Numbered from the stretch's first letter, positions 17,506 through 25,856 are shown. The stretch: DNA of 32,412 nucleotides from Fusobacterium perfoetens ATCC 29250 (GCF_000622245.1 NZ_KK211417.1:1-32412); one strand, 5' to 3'. The notes: generated from the letters alone by a model not told the origin. Numbers and translations: made by a program.

Positions 17506-18558
17506 TTAATCTAATAATATTGTTGTTGAAATTGTATTGTATATATTTTTTAATATCTTGTATGTATCTACAATAATTACATTATTTAAATTTTCATACT
17601 CAAATAATATTTTTCTTACTTTAGTTATAGCATTTTCTCTTGTATTAACATTATCTATTGCTAATCCTAAAGCTCTTCTTACAACTTCATAATCTAATAT
17701 CAGTCCTTGATTTTGATAAATAAATTCCGTATAATTAATTTTTCCTTGTTTTCTTCTTTCCATTAACCAATTTGCTAATTCATTTGCCCGTAAACTATAT
17801 AAACGTTCTATTTCTTTAAAATCTAAAAAATTGTCTAAAATATACTTTTTATAATTTTCAAAATAGTTTCCTAAAATATCAAGATTTTCAAATTCAAAAG
17901 TATTAAAAGTTCTTCTCAATCTAATTCTTTTTGAAACTTCCATTCTTATCCTTTGTGGTAAATCACTATATGTCTTAGTAATTTCTTCAAATAATTCAGT
18001 AGGTAGTTTACTTTCTAAGTTCAAATATTGATTGTAAATTTCTAATCTACTATTATAATTTTTTCCTGAGCAGTTATTTTTATTCGGAGAATAGATTACT
18101 ATTTCCATTTCTCTTTCTAATAAATTGATATATCCTTTTGTAGATATTCCAGATAACTTTTTATTATATACATTTGCTAAAATATAAAAAATATTTTGAT
18201 AACCTGTAAAACATTCATCTATATTCATTAGATATGTAAATGGTATATCCACTCTATTTAAAACTATACCCTGTATAATTCCATTCACTTCATATTCTCT
18301 TAAAAGATTATAAACTAAATATCTCTGTACTTCAAAACATTCACTTCTTCTAGTTATTAAAAAAGCATTAGTTCCCTTATAAAATCTAGGATAAGATATC
18401 TTAACTATAAGATTACCAGTTCTAGAAAGTTCTAACACATTACAAAAATTATATCCATAATTACTTTTTATATTTTCAATATTATAAATTAATGTATTTA
18501 TTTCATTTATATTAGTAAAAGTATTATTTAATTTTATTGCTATTTCTATTGTATCCAT
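17506..18558 (-). CDS. Putative replication initiation protein of a small replicon
   Basis: 350 aa, cytoplasmic in character, without membrane segments. The layout recalls initiators of rolling-circle plasmids and filamentous phages: an N-terminal region with ELSRTGNLIVKISYPRFYKG, then NRVDIPFTY (101-109, like the 'R-[LVI]-D' strand of Rep proteins). Further on are NSRLEIYNQ and QRIRMEVSKRIRL, which resemble the paired 'RiE..K' motifs. I cannot point to a sure nicking tyrosine, so the function is a guess from pattern. The ATG has AAAGGAGG upstream. Immediately upstream is a large nested hairpin (18594-18655) that would suit an origin. Alternative: a phage-derived DNA-binding protein. Confidence 0.5.
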   Translation of the reverse strand: MDTIEIAIKLNNTFTNINEINTLIYNIENIKSNYGYNFCNVLELSRTGNLIVKISYPRFYKGTNAFLITRRSECFEVQRYLVYNLLREYEVNGIIQGIVLNRVDIPFTYLMNIDECFTGYQNIFYILANVYNKKLSGISTKGYINLLEREMEIVIYSPNKNNCSGKNYNSRLEIYNQYLNLESKLPTELFEEITKTYSDLPQRIRMEVSKRIRLRRTFNTFEFENLDILGNYFENYKKYILDNFLDFKEIERLYSLRANELANWLMERRKQGKINYTEFIYQNQGLILDYEVVRRALGLAIDNVNTRENAITKVRKILFEYENLNNVIIVDTYKILKNIYNTISTTILLD

Positions 18559-18593
18559 ATAGATACCTCCTTTAGTATTAATTCTTATTAATT

Positions 18594-18655
18594 TCAGTGA
18601 GCAGTCAGGAGTGCCATAATTTTCAATTATGGCTTTTTATCTTCCTGCTCACTGA
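18594..18655. repeat. Large nested inverted repeat (possible origin or cruciform)
   Basis: Outer arms TCAGTGAGCAG (18594-18604) and CTGCTCACTGA (18645-18655) enclose a second perfect hairpin, GCCATAATT-TTC-AATTATGGC (18613-18633). The inner hairpin is followed on the plus strand by CTTTTTATC, so it could also terminate plus-strand transcription. It lies 36 bases upstream of the rep-like ATG. It is more GC-rich than the surrounding spacer, as if under selection or imported. Confidence 0.75.
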
Positions 18656-18795
18656 TTTAGAAGATAAAACACTATTTTTATATGTTCTTTAATATAAAAT
18701 AAGCTATTTATAAGTATTTTTTATTATAAATTTGTTACTTTTATTCAATCTATAAAAGTAGATAAATATATATACCCCCAAATGATAAGGAGGTA

Positions 18796-18815
18796 TTCTT
18801 TTTTTAAAAAAAGAA
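18796..18815. repeat. 20-bp perfect palindrome, TTC(T)7(A)7GAA
   Basis: TTCTTTTTTT immediately followed by its own reverse complement. It lies just after AAGGAGG on the plus strand, but no standard start codon follows that site. The rest of 18656-18850 shows no supportable gene. Confidence 0.6.
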
Positions 18816-18850
18816 AAATTTAATGTTTATACATATACATTGTTGTAAAA

Positions 18851-18883
18851 TAAAAAAATGAGAGGTCTTTTTTAACCTCTCAT
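18851..18883 (-). terminator. Terminator after the AbrB-like gene
   Basis: ATGAGAGGT and ACCTCTCAT form a 9-bp stem, followed on the minus strand by seven Ts and a T-rich stretch. It starts 13 nt beyond the stop of the 55-aa gene. Confidence 0.85.
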
Positions 18884-18895
18884 CAATACTTCCTT

Positions 18896-19063
18896 TTATT
18901 CTTTCTTTATAATTATTGTATTAGTTTCTTTATTATACTCCATATTAACAGTTCTATCATTACTTGTAATTCCCATATCTTTTATGATACTTTGATTAAT
19001 GGAAATATTATACTGTTCTGATATTCCTTTCTTAGGACTTCTATAACTTAGTTTCTTAATCAT
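18896..19063 (-). CDS. Small AbrB/MazE-like protein (55 aa)
   Basis: The frame begins MIKKLSYRSPKKG and ends NTIIIKKE. The segment ISINQSIIKDMGITSNDRTVNMEYNKETNTIIIKK follows the swapped-hairpin AbrB pattern 'I.IPK.I...LGI....V.V.Y......I.IKK'. It may be a transcription factor or the antitoxin of a lost toxin. The ATG has ATGGAGG at 8 nt, a good ribosome site, and a terminator follows, so it is a complete gene too short for routine calling. Iteron-like repeats begin 20 bases upstream and may be its operator. Confidence 0.7.
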   Translation of the reverse strand: MIKKLSYRSPKKGISEQYNISINQSIIKDMGITSNDRTVNMEYNKETNTIIIKKE

Positions 19064-19083
19064 AATTTATACCTCCATATTAT

Positions 19084-19172
19084 TGTATATATACATGATA
19101 TTGTTATATAAAATTATTTTATTACAATATCTTGTGGTTATAGTATATGTACATAGTATTGTTGTATAAATT
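19084..19172. repeat. Two iteron-like 31-bp repeats
   Basis: GTATATATACATGATATTG... (19084-19114) and GTATATGTACATAGTATTG... (19142-19172) match at 26 of 31 bases, 58 bases apart, in the same orientation. A weaker third copy (ACATATACATTGTTGTAAAAT) lies near 18831-18851. Regular spacing upstream of a small DNA-binding-type protein suggests binding sites for it or for the rep-like protein. Confidence 0.6.
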
Positions 19173-19175
19173 TAT

Positions 19176-19214
19176 AATATAAAAAGTGTTAAAGAAATAA
19201 ATTTCTTTAACACT
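19176..19214 (-). terminator. Terminator of the sugar-acid operon
   Basis: AAGTGTTAAAGAAA and TTTCTTTAACACTT form a perfect 14-bp stem with a 4-nt loop, followed by TTTTTATATT on the minus strand. It lies 7 nt beyond the stop of the UxaA-family large subunit. Confidence 0.9.
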
Positions 19215-19221
19215 TCTTCTT

Positions 19222-20382
19222 CTAAGCATAATTACAAATACGCATTACAGAAGTTTCTATAAATCCTAATATTTCTGCTCTCGTCATTTTTCCACTAGCC
19301 ACCTCTAAAACTTCCTTTAATAACATATCGCCTAATGTTTTTAATGATTTTTCTCCATAGATTAAAGGACTAGCATTAAAGTCTATATTATCTTTCATAT
19401 TTTCATATGTTATTTTATTTCCAGTTATTTTTATTACTGGAGCTATTGGATTCCCTGTAGGTGTTCCCCTTCCAGAAGTAAATAAAATTATTTGAGCTCC
19501 ACCTGCTATCATTCCAGCTATAGATGAAGGATCATTTCCTGGAGTATCCATTATTACTAATCCTTTTTTTTCTATTGGTAAAGCATAATCTATAACATCT
19601 TGAATTTCTTTTGTTCCTCCTTTATGAATACAACCTAATGATTTTTCTTCTAGAGTTGTAATTCCTCCAGCCTTATTTCCTGGAGAAGGATTTCCTGCTC
19701 TTACACTTTCTCCAACCATTTCTAAACTTTTTTCATATCTTTCTATTATTTCATATATCCTATTTTTTATCTCTTGATTCTTTGCTCTTTTAGCTAAAAT
19801 ATGCTCAGCTCCTATAAATTCAGTTGTTTCACTTAAAACTGCTGTTCCTTGATTTTCCACAATTCTATCACAAACTTCTCCAACTACAGGATTAGCAGCT
19901 AATCCTGATGTAGGATCAGAACCACCACATTCTGTTCCTATTATTAATTCACTTATTGGAAACTTTTCTTTTTGAATTAAACTAGCTTCTTGAACTAATT
20001 CAATCGCATATCTAGTTCCTTTTTCTACCGTTTTTAAGGTTCCTCCCTCTTCTTGAATTATTAAAGTTTTCATTGGTTTATTTGTTCTTTTCTTTATTTC
20101 TTCCACAACTAAATCCATTTGACAATTTTCACAACCTAATGATACAACAACAATTCCATATATATTGGGATTTGCTGCATAACCAGCCATCATATCCATA
20201 GTATACTTTTGATCAGCAGGAACTTGGGAACAACCATTTTGATTATTAAAAGTAACAGTTCCTTTTACCTTTTCAGATATCATTCTTGCTGTATCAGAAG
20301 CACAAACACTAGCAGGAAGAATCAATACATGATTTCTTACCCCTACTTTTCCATCTGCTCTTTTATAACCATAAAATTCCAT
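19222..20382 (-). CDS. UxaA-family aldonate dehydratase, large (C-terminal) part
   Basis: 386 aa. It matches the catalytic C-terminal part of altronate/galactarate dehydratases. Cysteines of the metal site are visible at NGCSQV (C51), LGCENCQ (C84, C87) and GTECGGSDPTSGLAANP (C152). FTSGRGTPTGNPIAPVIK follows near residue 305. The SAF-domain half is a separate gene just upstream (12-nt gap), as in other two-gene members of the family. It should dehydrate a six-carbon sugar acid to a 2-keto-3-deoxy acid for the kinase and aldolase of the same operon. The substrate cannot be read from sequence. The sulfolactate lyase SuyB is also a homologue, but the DgoK/DgoA neighbours argue against that role. 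Confidence 0.85.
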   Translation of the reverse strand: MEFYGYKRADGKVGVRNHVLILPASVCASDTARMISEKVKGTVTFNNQNGCSQVPADQKYTMDMMAGYAANPNIYGIVVVSLGCENCQMDLVVEEIKKRTNKPMKTLIIQEEGGTLKTVEKGTRYAIELVQEASLIQKEKFPISELIIGTECGGSDPTSGLAANPVVGEVCDRIVENQGTAVLSETTEFIGAEHILAKRAKNQEIKNRIYEIIERYEKSLEMVGESVRAGNPSPGNKAGGITTLEEKSLGCIHKGGTKEIQDVIDYALPIEKKGLVIMDTPGNDPSSIAGMIAGGAQIILFTSGRGTPTGNPIAPVIKITGNKITYENMKDNIDFNASPLIYGEKSLKTLGDMLLKEVLEVASGKMTRAEILGFIETSVMRICNYA

Positions 20383-20394
20383 ATTATCTCCTTA

Positions 20395-20670
20395 TTAATT
20401 TTTTTCACTTTTTATATTATGTGTATGAACATGAGTTCCTTTTTTTATTTCTTCTATCGCTATTCCTATTACTTCTCCATATTTTTTTATAATTTCCCCT
20501 TTATTTATATTTTCTAAAGCTATTTTATGATAAATAGGAATATCTTCTAGAATTTCTATTTCTTTTATTTTTTCATCAACTGTTTTATATTCTATTTTTT
20601 CTCCTTTTTTTATATATTCTATTGCCACAATAATATTATCATTTTTACTAATAGTAATTCCTTTTATCAT
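20395..20670 (-). CDS. UxaA-family dehydratase, small (SAF-domain) part
   Basis: 91 aa from the preferred start. It resembles the N-terminal SAF domain of UxaA: a first strand MIKGITISKNDNIIVAI, a middle AL.NINKGEIIKKYGEVIGIA, and an ending KKGTHVHTHNI, where the HVH segment is a family hallmark near the active site. The frame extends to a TTG at 20706 overlapping dctM. The ATG at 20670 has GAGGAG just upstream and begins at the domain boundary, so it is preferred. It acts with the large part encoded 12 nt downstream. Confidence 0.85.
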   Translation of the reverse strand: MIKGITISKNDNIIVAIEYIKKGEKIEYKTVDEKIKEIEILEDIPIYHKIALENINKGEIIKKYGEVIGIAIEEIKKGTHVHTHNIKSEKN

Positions 20671-20689
20671 ATTTCTCCTCTTCTTTTTC

Positions 20690-21979
20690 TTAATAGAATA
20701 ATTCAACTAATAAAGTTGAAAAATGTGGTATAAATGTTAAAAGTATTAAAACAATAACTAATAAAATATAAAATGGTACTGCTTCTTTTATAAAATCTTT
20801 TATTTTACATTTTGTAATTCCACAAGTAACGAACATTAAAGTTCCCATTGGTGGAGATAAAGTTCCAATTGAAACATTAAATATAAATATCATTGCAAAT
20901 TGAATAGGATCTATTCCAAATTTTAAAGCTATTGGTGCAAATAATGGAACTAATATAATCGTAATAGCATTTCCTTCTATAAACATTCCTACTAAAATTA
21001 AAAATATATTTACGATTATTAAAAAGGCATATTTACTTTCAAAAGAATTTACTATAAAATCTGTTAATTGTTGAGGTACTCTTTCTTTTGTCAAAACCCA
21101 AGATAGAGCTGCCGCAGCTCCAACTATTAACATTATAGTTGAAGTTGTTATTACTGTTTCCTTTATTCCAATTATAATTTTCTTTAAATCTAACTCCTTA
21201 TAAACAAATCCCAATATTAAAGAATAAATTATAGCCACTGATCCAGCTTCTGTAGGAGTAAATAATCCTATTCTTATTCCACCTATTATTATTATAGGTA
21301 AACACAAAGGTAAAGCTGCTCCCTTAAGTGCTGTTAAAAATTCTTTCTTAGTTACTTTTCTTTCATAAATAGGAAGATATCCTCTTTTTTTAGACATTAT
21401 ATGTACTAATATCATTAATGAAACACACAGTAAAGTTCCTACTCCTATTCCTGATACAAATAATTTTCCAATAGATACATTTGCTATTGAACCATATAAT
21501 ATCATTCCTATTCCTGGAGGAATTAAAGGGGTTATCATAGCGGAAGTTGCTGTTACAACTGAAGAAAATTCTTTTGAAAATCCTTTTTTCTCCATTTCTG
21601 GAACTAACATTTTTGCTTCCATAGCTGCATCAGCCAAATTAGAACCTGATAAACCTCCCATTAAAGTAGATAATAATACATTAACTTGTGCTAGTCCTCC
21701 TGTCATTCTCCCTGTTAAAACAGTACAAAACTCCATTATTCTTTGAGTTACACCTGAATAATTCATAAAAACTCCAGCACAAACGAAAAATGGAATTGCT
21801 AATAATGGTATACTTTCTATACCTGAGGTTATTCTCTGAGCCATTATTAATTGAGGAACTCTTGGAGTTAAAATAAAATAAGTTGCTGTTCCCGCCAAAA
21901 TAGAAATAAATACAGGAACTTTTAAGAAAAGAAAAACTAATAATATTATTCCTACTAATCCTATAATACTAATCTCCAT
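20690..21979 (-). CDS. dctM: TRAP transporter large permease, DctM family
   Basis: 429 aa with about 12 hydrophobic segments. This is the ion-coupled channel subunit of a TRAP transporter. Family patterns include GLSGSNLADAAMEAKMLVPEMEKKGFSKEF (about residues 110-140), ITPLIPPGIGMILYG (about 150), LFTPTEAGSVAIIY (about 238) and GTLSPPMGTLMFVT (about 375). The ATG lies inside the end of dctQ (11-nt overlap), with AAAGGAGG upstream. Together with DctP and DctQ it should import the sugar acid broken down by the other operon genes, driven by Na+ or H+. Confidence 0.92.
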   Translation of the reverse strand: MEISIIGLVGIILLVFLFLKVPVFISILAGTATYFILTPRVPQLIMAQRITSGIESIPLLAIPFFVCAGVFMNYSGVTQRIMEFCTVLTGRMTGGLAQVNVLLSTLMGGLSGSNLADAAMEAKMLVPEMEKKGFSKEFSSVVTATSAMITPLIPPGIGMILYGSIANVSIGKLFVSGIGVGTLLCVSLMILVHIMSKKRGYLPIYERKVTKKEFLTALKGAALPLCLPIIIIGGIRIGLFTPTEAGSVAIIYSLILGFVYKELDLKKIIIGIKETVITTSTIMLIVGAAAALSWVLTKERVPQQLTDFIVNSFESKYAFLIIVNIFLILVGMFIEGNAITIILVPLFAPIALKFGIDPIQFAMIFIFNVSIGTLSPPMGTLMFVTCGITKCKIKDFIKEAVPFYILLVIVLILLTFIPHFSTLLVELFY

Positions 21980-22478
21980 CTACTTCCTCCTTTTTAAATT
22001 CTATTAATTCTATTCCAAAAATCTCTTTTATTTCTACTAAAATATAATTTATAATCATTAACAAACATCCTATTGGAATTGCTGAATAAATATATTGACT
22101 AGGAATATGTAATATATTTGTTGTTCTATTTGTATTAATAAACTGTTGAACTAAACTACATCCATTTTTTAAAATAAATACTAATGTACTTATTGTTATT
22201 ATAGCTATAAAAATTTCAATAATTTTTTGAATTCTTTCAGGAAATAAATCTACTATCATATCTATAGCAATATGACTCGAATATCTAAAAGCTGCACTTG
22301 CACCATAAAATATAACCCATATAGCTAGTCCTAATTGTACTTCTTCTTGCCATATAATTGGATTATTAAAAAAATATCTCATTATACTTCCAAAAAAAGT
22401 TATTATGATTAAAATAATTAAAGCTATTCCTGCTATAACTAAATCTAAATTTAAAATATTAGATATTATTTTTTTCAT
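21969..22478 (-). CDS. dctQ: TRAP transporter small permease, DctQ family
   Basis: 169 aa with four membrane helices (about residues 10-35, 45-65, 85-110, 130-150). WQEEVQLGLAIWVIFYGASAAFR is the typical second-helix region of DctQ, and HIAIDMIVDLFPERIQKII follows. It bridges the binding protein and DctM. It lies 16 nt after dctP and overlaps dctM, giving the standard P-Q-M order. Confidence 0.9.
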   Translation of the reverse strand: MKKIISNILNLDLVIAGIALIILIIITFFGSIMRYFFNNPIIWQEEVQLGLAIWVIFYGASAAFRYSSHIAIDMIVDLFPERIQKIIEIFIAIITISTLVFILKNGCSLVQQFINTNRTTNILHIPSQYIYSAIPIGCLLMIINYILVEIKEIFGIELIEFKKEEVDGD

Positions 22479-22494
22479 AATTATAACTCCTTTA

Positions 22495-23505
22495 TTATTT
22501 TATGATTTCTTTAATTCTTTCTAGTAATCCTTTAGACCAAGTTTCTGTTATTTCTTTATATTGATAGAAAGGTTTCGCTTTTTCATTAAACTCATCAAAA
22601 TCTATTTCTGTTACTTTAACTCCTTCTTTTTTCAATTTCTCTAAACAATCAATATCCGCTTGTTCTGCTAATTTATTTTGATAATCTCCTGCTTCTCTAC
22701 AAGTAGAAATTAATAACTCTTGTTGTTCTTTTGTTAAACTATTAAAGAAAGATGTTCCTACAACAATAGAAGATAAATCTCTGATATGACCATCTAACAT
22801 TAAATTTTTAGCAACTTCTTGATATTTTCCACTATAAATAACTGATAATGGATTTTCTAATCCTTCAATAGTTCCTTGTTGTAATGATGTGTAAACTTCT
22901 GATAAAGCCATTGGAGTTGGTGTTGCTCCCAATACTTCAAATCCTTTAACATGAATAGTACTATTTTGCGTACGAATTTTCATTCCTTTTAAATCTTTTA
23001 CACTTTTAACTGGCTTAGTTGTTATAGTATGTCTAACCCCATATCTCCAATTTTCTCCTATTATTTTCATTCCTTTGCTTTCTAATTGAGTCATTTGTTC
23101 TTTCCACCAGTCGCTTGCAACTAATTTATCTAATTGTTCCCAATTTTCAAATAAATATGGTGCTTGCATTATTCCTAAGTCAGGAACTCCTCTATCTGCA
23201 TAAAAAGGTCCATTTCCTATTGCTGCAATGGCATCCCCTGCTAACATTTGATCTATTAAATCACTTTTAGAACCTAATTGTCCTGATGGAAAAACTTCTA
23301 ATTTCATTGTTCCGTTACTACGTTCATCTAAAATTTTTGCCCAATAAAGAGCTGCCTCTTGAACAGGATCTCCAGGATTATTATCATGTCCAAATTGTAA
23401 TACAATTACATCATTTTTTTCATTAACAACTTCTTTTTTTTCGCCTCCACATCCTCCAACAAGTAAAGTTCCTAATAACATTGATACACATAAAATTTTT
23501 TTCAT
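22495..23505 (-). CDS. dctP: TRAP transporter substrate-binding lipoprotein, DctP family
   Basis: 336 aa. A lipoprotein signal is seen (MKKILCVSMLLGTLLVGGC, with lipobox cysteine C19), so it is anchored outside the membrane. The mature part follows the DctP/SiaP plan: LQFGHDNNPGDPVQEAALYWAKILDERSNG, FPSGQLGSKSDLIDQM, then GMKIRTQNSTIHVKGFEVLGATPTPMALSEVYTSLQQGTIEGLENPLS. The arginine in KIRTQ is the conserved residue that grips the substrate carboxylate. The position between the IclR regulator and dctQ fits a sugar-acid transporter. GGAGG lies close before the ATG. Confidence 0.92.
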   Translation of the reverse strand: MKKILCVSMLLGTLLVGGCGGEKKEVVNEKNDVIVLQFGHDNNPGDPVQEAALYWAKILDERSNGTMKLEVFPSGQLGSKSDLIDQMLAGDAIAAIGNGPFYADRGVPDLGIMQAPYLFENWEQLDKLVASDWWKEQMTQLESKGMKIIGENWRYGVRHTITTKPVKSVKDLKGMKIRTQNSTIHVKGFEVLGATPTPMALSEVYTSLQQGTIEGLENPLSVIYSGKYQEVAKNLMLDGHIRDLSSIVVGTSFFNSLTKEQQELLISTCREAGDYQNKLAEQADIDCLEKLKKEGVKVTEIDFDEFNEKAKPFYQYKEITETWSKGLLERIKEIIK

Positions 23506-23519
23506 ATTTTCCTCCTTTT

Positions 23520-24263
23520 TTATCCTAATAAAATTGATATTTTATTTGCTACTTCTTTTATTTTTTCTCCTCTTTTTTTCATTTCATTTTCTGAAACATT
23601 TCCATATAATCCAGCAATACTTATAGCTCCTATAACCTTTCCATCTTGAAATAAAGGAGCAGCCACACAAGAAATATCTTCATCTCCTTCACGATAGTCT
23701 TTTGAATAACCTCTTTCTTTAGCCTCTAATATATCTTTTTTTAATTTATATGGGTCTATTATTGTATATTTAGTTTTTGCTACTAACTTTATTCTTTGAA
23801 TATATTCTTCGATTTCTTTTTCTGTAAATGTTGATAGAATAGCTTTTCCTAATCCTGTATAATATAAAGATTTTTTACTTCCTAGAACTGCTGTTATTTT
23901 TATATTTTTTGTACTTTCTATTTTTCCAACATATAAAACATAATCGCCATCTTTAAGAGCTAAAAAAATAGTTTCATTATATTCTTCATTTAATTTTTTT
24001 AAAAATGGATTAACAACGTCTATAATTTCTCTTTTATTTTTTACAGATAAAGATAATTCTAATATTTTATTTCCTAATATATATCTTTTATTCTCTTCCG
24101 ACTCTTGATATATGTACTCTTTTTTTAATAAAGCTTTTACTATATCATCTACAGAACTTCTAGGAATTTCCAATTCTTTTGATATCTCTGAAATTGTCAT
24201 TCCTTTTTTTGAGGAAGCTATAATTTCTAAAATTTCTAGAGTTTTTAAAGTTGATTTATTCAT
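23520..24263 (-). CDS. IclR-family regulator of the sugar-acid operon
   Basis: 247 aa. A winged helix-turn-helix (ISEISKELEIPRSSVDDIVKALLKKEYIY, about residues 25-55) is followed by an IclR effector domain (YTGLGKAILSTF near 120, DISCVAAPLFQDGKVIGAISIAGL near 205-230). It is encoded inside the operon, 4 nt after the kinase, so it probably controls its own transcription through the ACGTAAATACGT palindromes upstream of the aldolase gene. The likely inducer is the sugar acid or its 2-keto-3-deoxy derivative. It differs clearly from the IclR protein at 10345. Confidence 0.9.
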   Translation of the reverse strand: MNKSTLKTLEILEIIASSKKGMTISEISKELEIPRSSVDDIVKALLKKEYIYQESEENKRYILGNKILELSLSVKNKREIIDVVNPFLKKLNEEYNETIFLALKDGDYVLYVGKIESTKNIKITAVLGSKKSLYYTGLGKAILSTFTEKEIEEYIQRIKLVAKTKYTIIDPYKLKKDILEAKERGYSKDYREGDEDISCVAAPLFQDGKVIGAISIAGLYGNVSENEMKKRGEKIKEVANKISILLG

Positions 24264-24267
24264 AAAA

Positions 24268-25212
24268 TTACTCCTCTTTTAAAATTTTCATTGCTCCTTT
24301 TACTGAAAAATCATTTTCTAAAATTAATTCAATATCAGAAAATATATTTAATTTTTTTAAGATTAGATACAAAGCATTAGAAATTATATTATTACCTACT
24401 ATTACAATCTTGTTATATTTATTTTGATAATTATTTTTATAAATAGCTTTTATATCTCCCTCTATTATTATTCCAAGTAAATAATTTTCTTTTTCTTCTA
24501 ATGATAAATTTTGAGCTAAATCAAGCCCACGTAACATAAATGTAGATTGATTTATACCATATTTTTTACTCATCTCATAACCTAATAACAAAAATTTTTC
24601 ATTTATTTTATTACAAAACTTTCCTTCTACAGAATTTTTTAAAATAGTATTTTTAGTTAATACCTCATATAATTCTCCACTCATTGTTGTTGTAAAATCA
24701 ACCACATTTTTTTCTCTTATTTCAATAATTTTATTATGAGACCCTGGTAAAAGTAGTATAAAATCTTCTTTTGTATCAAGTTTATCTAATATTCCAAAAA
24801 CTTCCGTTTCTTCTCCTCTAATAACATCTATACTTTTTAAGTTATCTTCTAAAAAATATTGTTTTTCAACTTTTATTCCAGGAATTAACAAAATATTAAA
24901 CTCTTTTAATTTGCAAACTTCTATTTTTTCTCTTATCTTTTTTAAATTCACTGGAACTTTTATATGTTTAACTTCTTTTAATCCTAAGGAAGAAGTGATC
25001 ATTCCAGAAGCGACAATATATTCAATATCTTCTTTTTCAAGTTTATTTTCCTCAAAAATTTTTTTTAAAAACTCATATAAATTTTGAATAAATAATTCTT
25101 TACCTATTTTTACTCCATTCGGTGATTTTTTTTCAAAAATTATTTTTTTATCTTTAATAATTCTTATTCTTAAATTCGATGTTCCAGCATCTATTGCTAT
25201 TATTTTTTTCAT
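24268..25212 (-). CDS. 2-keto-3-deoxy-galactonokinase family (DgoK-like)
   Basis: 314 aa, the usual DgoK length. The N-terminal phosphate loop IAIDAGTSNLRIRII is the family signature (sugar-kinase/Hsp70 fold). Next are YIVASGMITSSLGLKEVKHIKVPV (family 'GM(I/V)GS..GW.E..Y...P' region), IDVIRGEETEVFGIL and ILLLPGSHNKII, then a C-terminal GNNIISNALYLIL segment. It should phosphorylate a 2-keto-3-deoxy-hexonate at C6 for the aldolase encoded just upstream, whose stop overlaps this start by 4 bases. The family suggests the galacto-configured acid. The exact stereochemistry is not certain. Confidence 0.85.
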   Translation of the reverse strand: MKKIIAIDAGTSNLRIRIIKDKKIIFEKKSPNGVKIGKELFIQNLYEFLKKIFEENKLEKEDIEYIVASGMITSSLGLKEVKHIKVPVNLKKIREKIEVCKLKEFNILLIPGIKVEKQYFLEDNLKSIDVIRGEETEVFGILDKLDTKEDFILLLPGSHNKIIEIREKNVVDFTTTMSGELYEVLTKNTILKNSVEGKFCNKINEKFLLLGYEMSKKYGINQSTFMLRGLDLAQNLSLEEKENYLLGIIIEGDIKAIYKNNYQNKYNKIVIVGNNIISNALYLILKKLNIFSDIELILENDFSVKGAMKILKEE

Positions 25213-25856
25213 ATTTTTGTCGCCTCTATATTTTTTAAAATATTTTTTGTATTTTTAATCTTTTCTCTTAATTCTTCAAATTTATTTTCTTTTATTAATT
25301 TATTATCTATAAGAGAACTTCCTAAGCCTACACTACAAAAACCTCTTTTAAAAAATTCATTCATATTTTTTTCAGAAACTCCACCAACTGCCATACAATC
25401 GAAATTATTTAATGGTCCTTTTAAAGCCTTTAAATATGTCATAGGCATTTCATTTGCTGGGAATAATTTTAAAATTTTACAACATTTGTATTTCAATGCT
25501 ATTGCAGCTTCAGAAGGAGTTAAAAAACCACAAACACATAAAATATTTGTTTTTTCTACTTCCTTTAAAATTTCTTCATCTGTATTTGGAGTTAAAATAA
25601 ATTTTACATTATTTTTTATTGCAAATTTTAATCTTTCTTTAGTAGTAACTGTTCCTGCGCCTATTATAAAATCATTTTCATACTTTTTTAGAATTTTAAA
25701 TTGTTCTTCGATATCATTACTATTTAGTGCAATTTCTAAAACTTTTATTTTTTCTTCTTTTAAAATTTCAAGAAGTTTTTCTAAATGAAGTGTTGGAACA
25801 TTTCTTAAAATCGTAACAATTTTCTCTGCTTTTATAATTTCTTTTATATCATTCAT
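25209..25856 (-). CDS. 2-keto-3-deoxy-6-phospho-hexonate aldolase (DgoA/Eda family)
   Basis: 215 aa. It is a class I aldolase that splits the phosphorylated 2-keto-3-deoxy acid into pyruvate and glyceraldehyde 3-phosphate. The Schiff-base lysine is K130 in KLFPA, the catalytic glutamate is E41 in EIALNS, and R18 and the GAGTV loop (67-71) are present. The LNS after the glutamate and the AVGGVSEKN phosphate loop are more like DgoA (phosphogalactonate) than Eda (phosphogluconate), matching the DgoK-like kinase next door. It is the first gene of the operon. GGAGG lies upstream of the ATG, and the promoter and palindromes are at 25886-26036. Confidence 0.88.
   Translation of the reverse strand: MNDIKEIIKAEKIVTILRNVPTLHLEKLLEILKEEKIKVLEIALNSNDIEEQFKILKKYENDFIIGAGTVTTKERLKFAIKNNVKFILTPNTDEEILKEVEKTNILCVCGFLTPSEAAIALKYKCCKILKLFPANEMPMTYLKALKGPLNNFDCMAVGGVSEKNMNEFFKRGFCSVGLGSSLIDNKLIKENKFEELREKIKNTKNILKNIEATKI

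Noticed and set aside
18783-18840. A small plus-strand gene after AAGGAGG at 18787-18793
   Set aside because: No ATG, GTG or TTG stands at a usable distance. The following bases are a T7/A7 palindrome and the frame soon ends.
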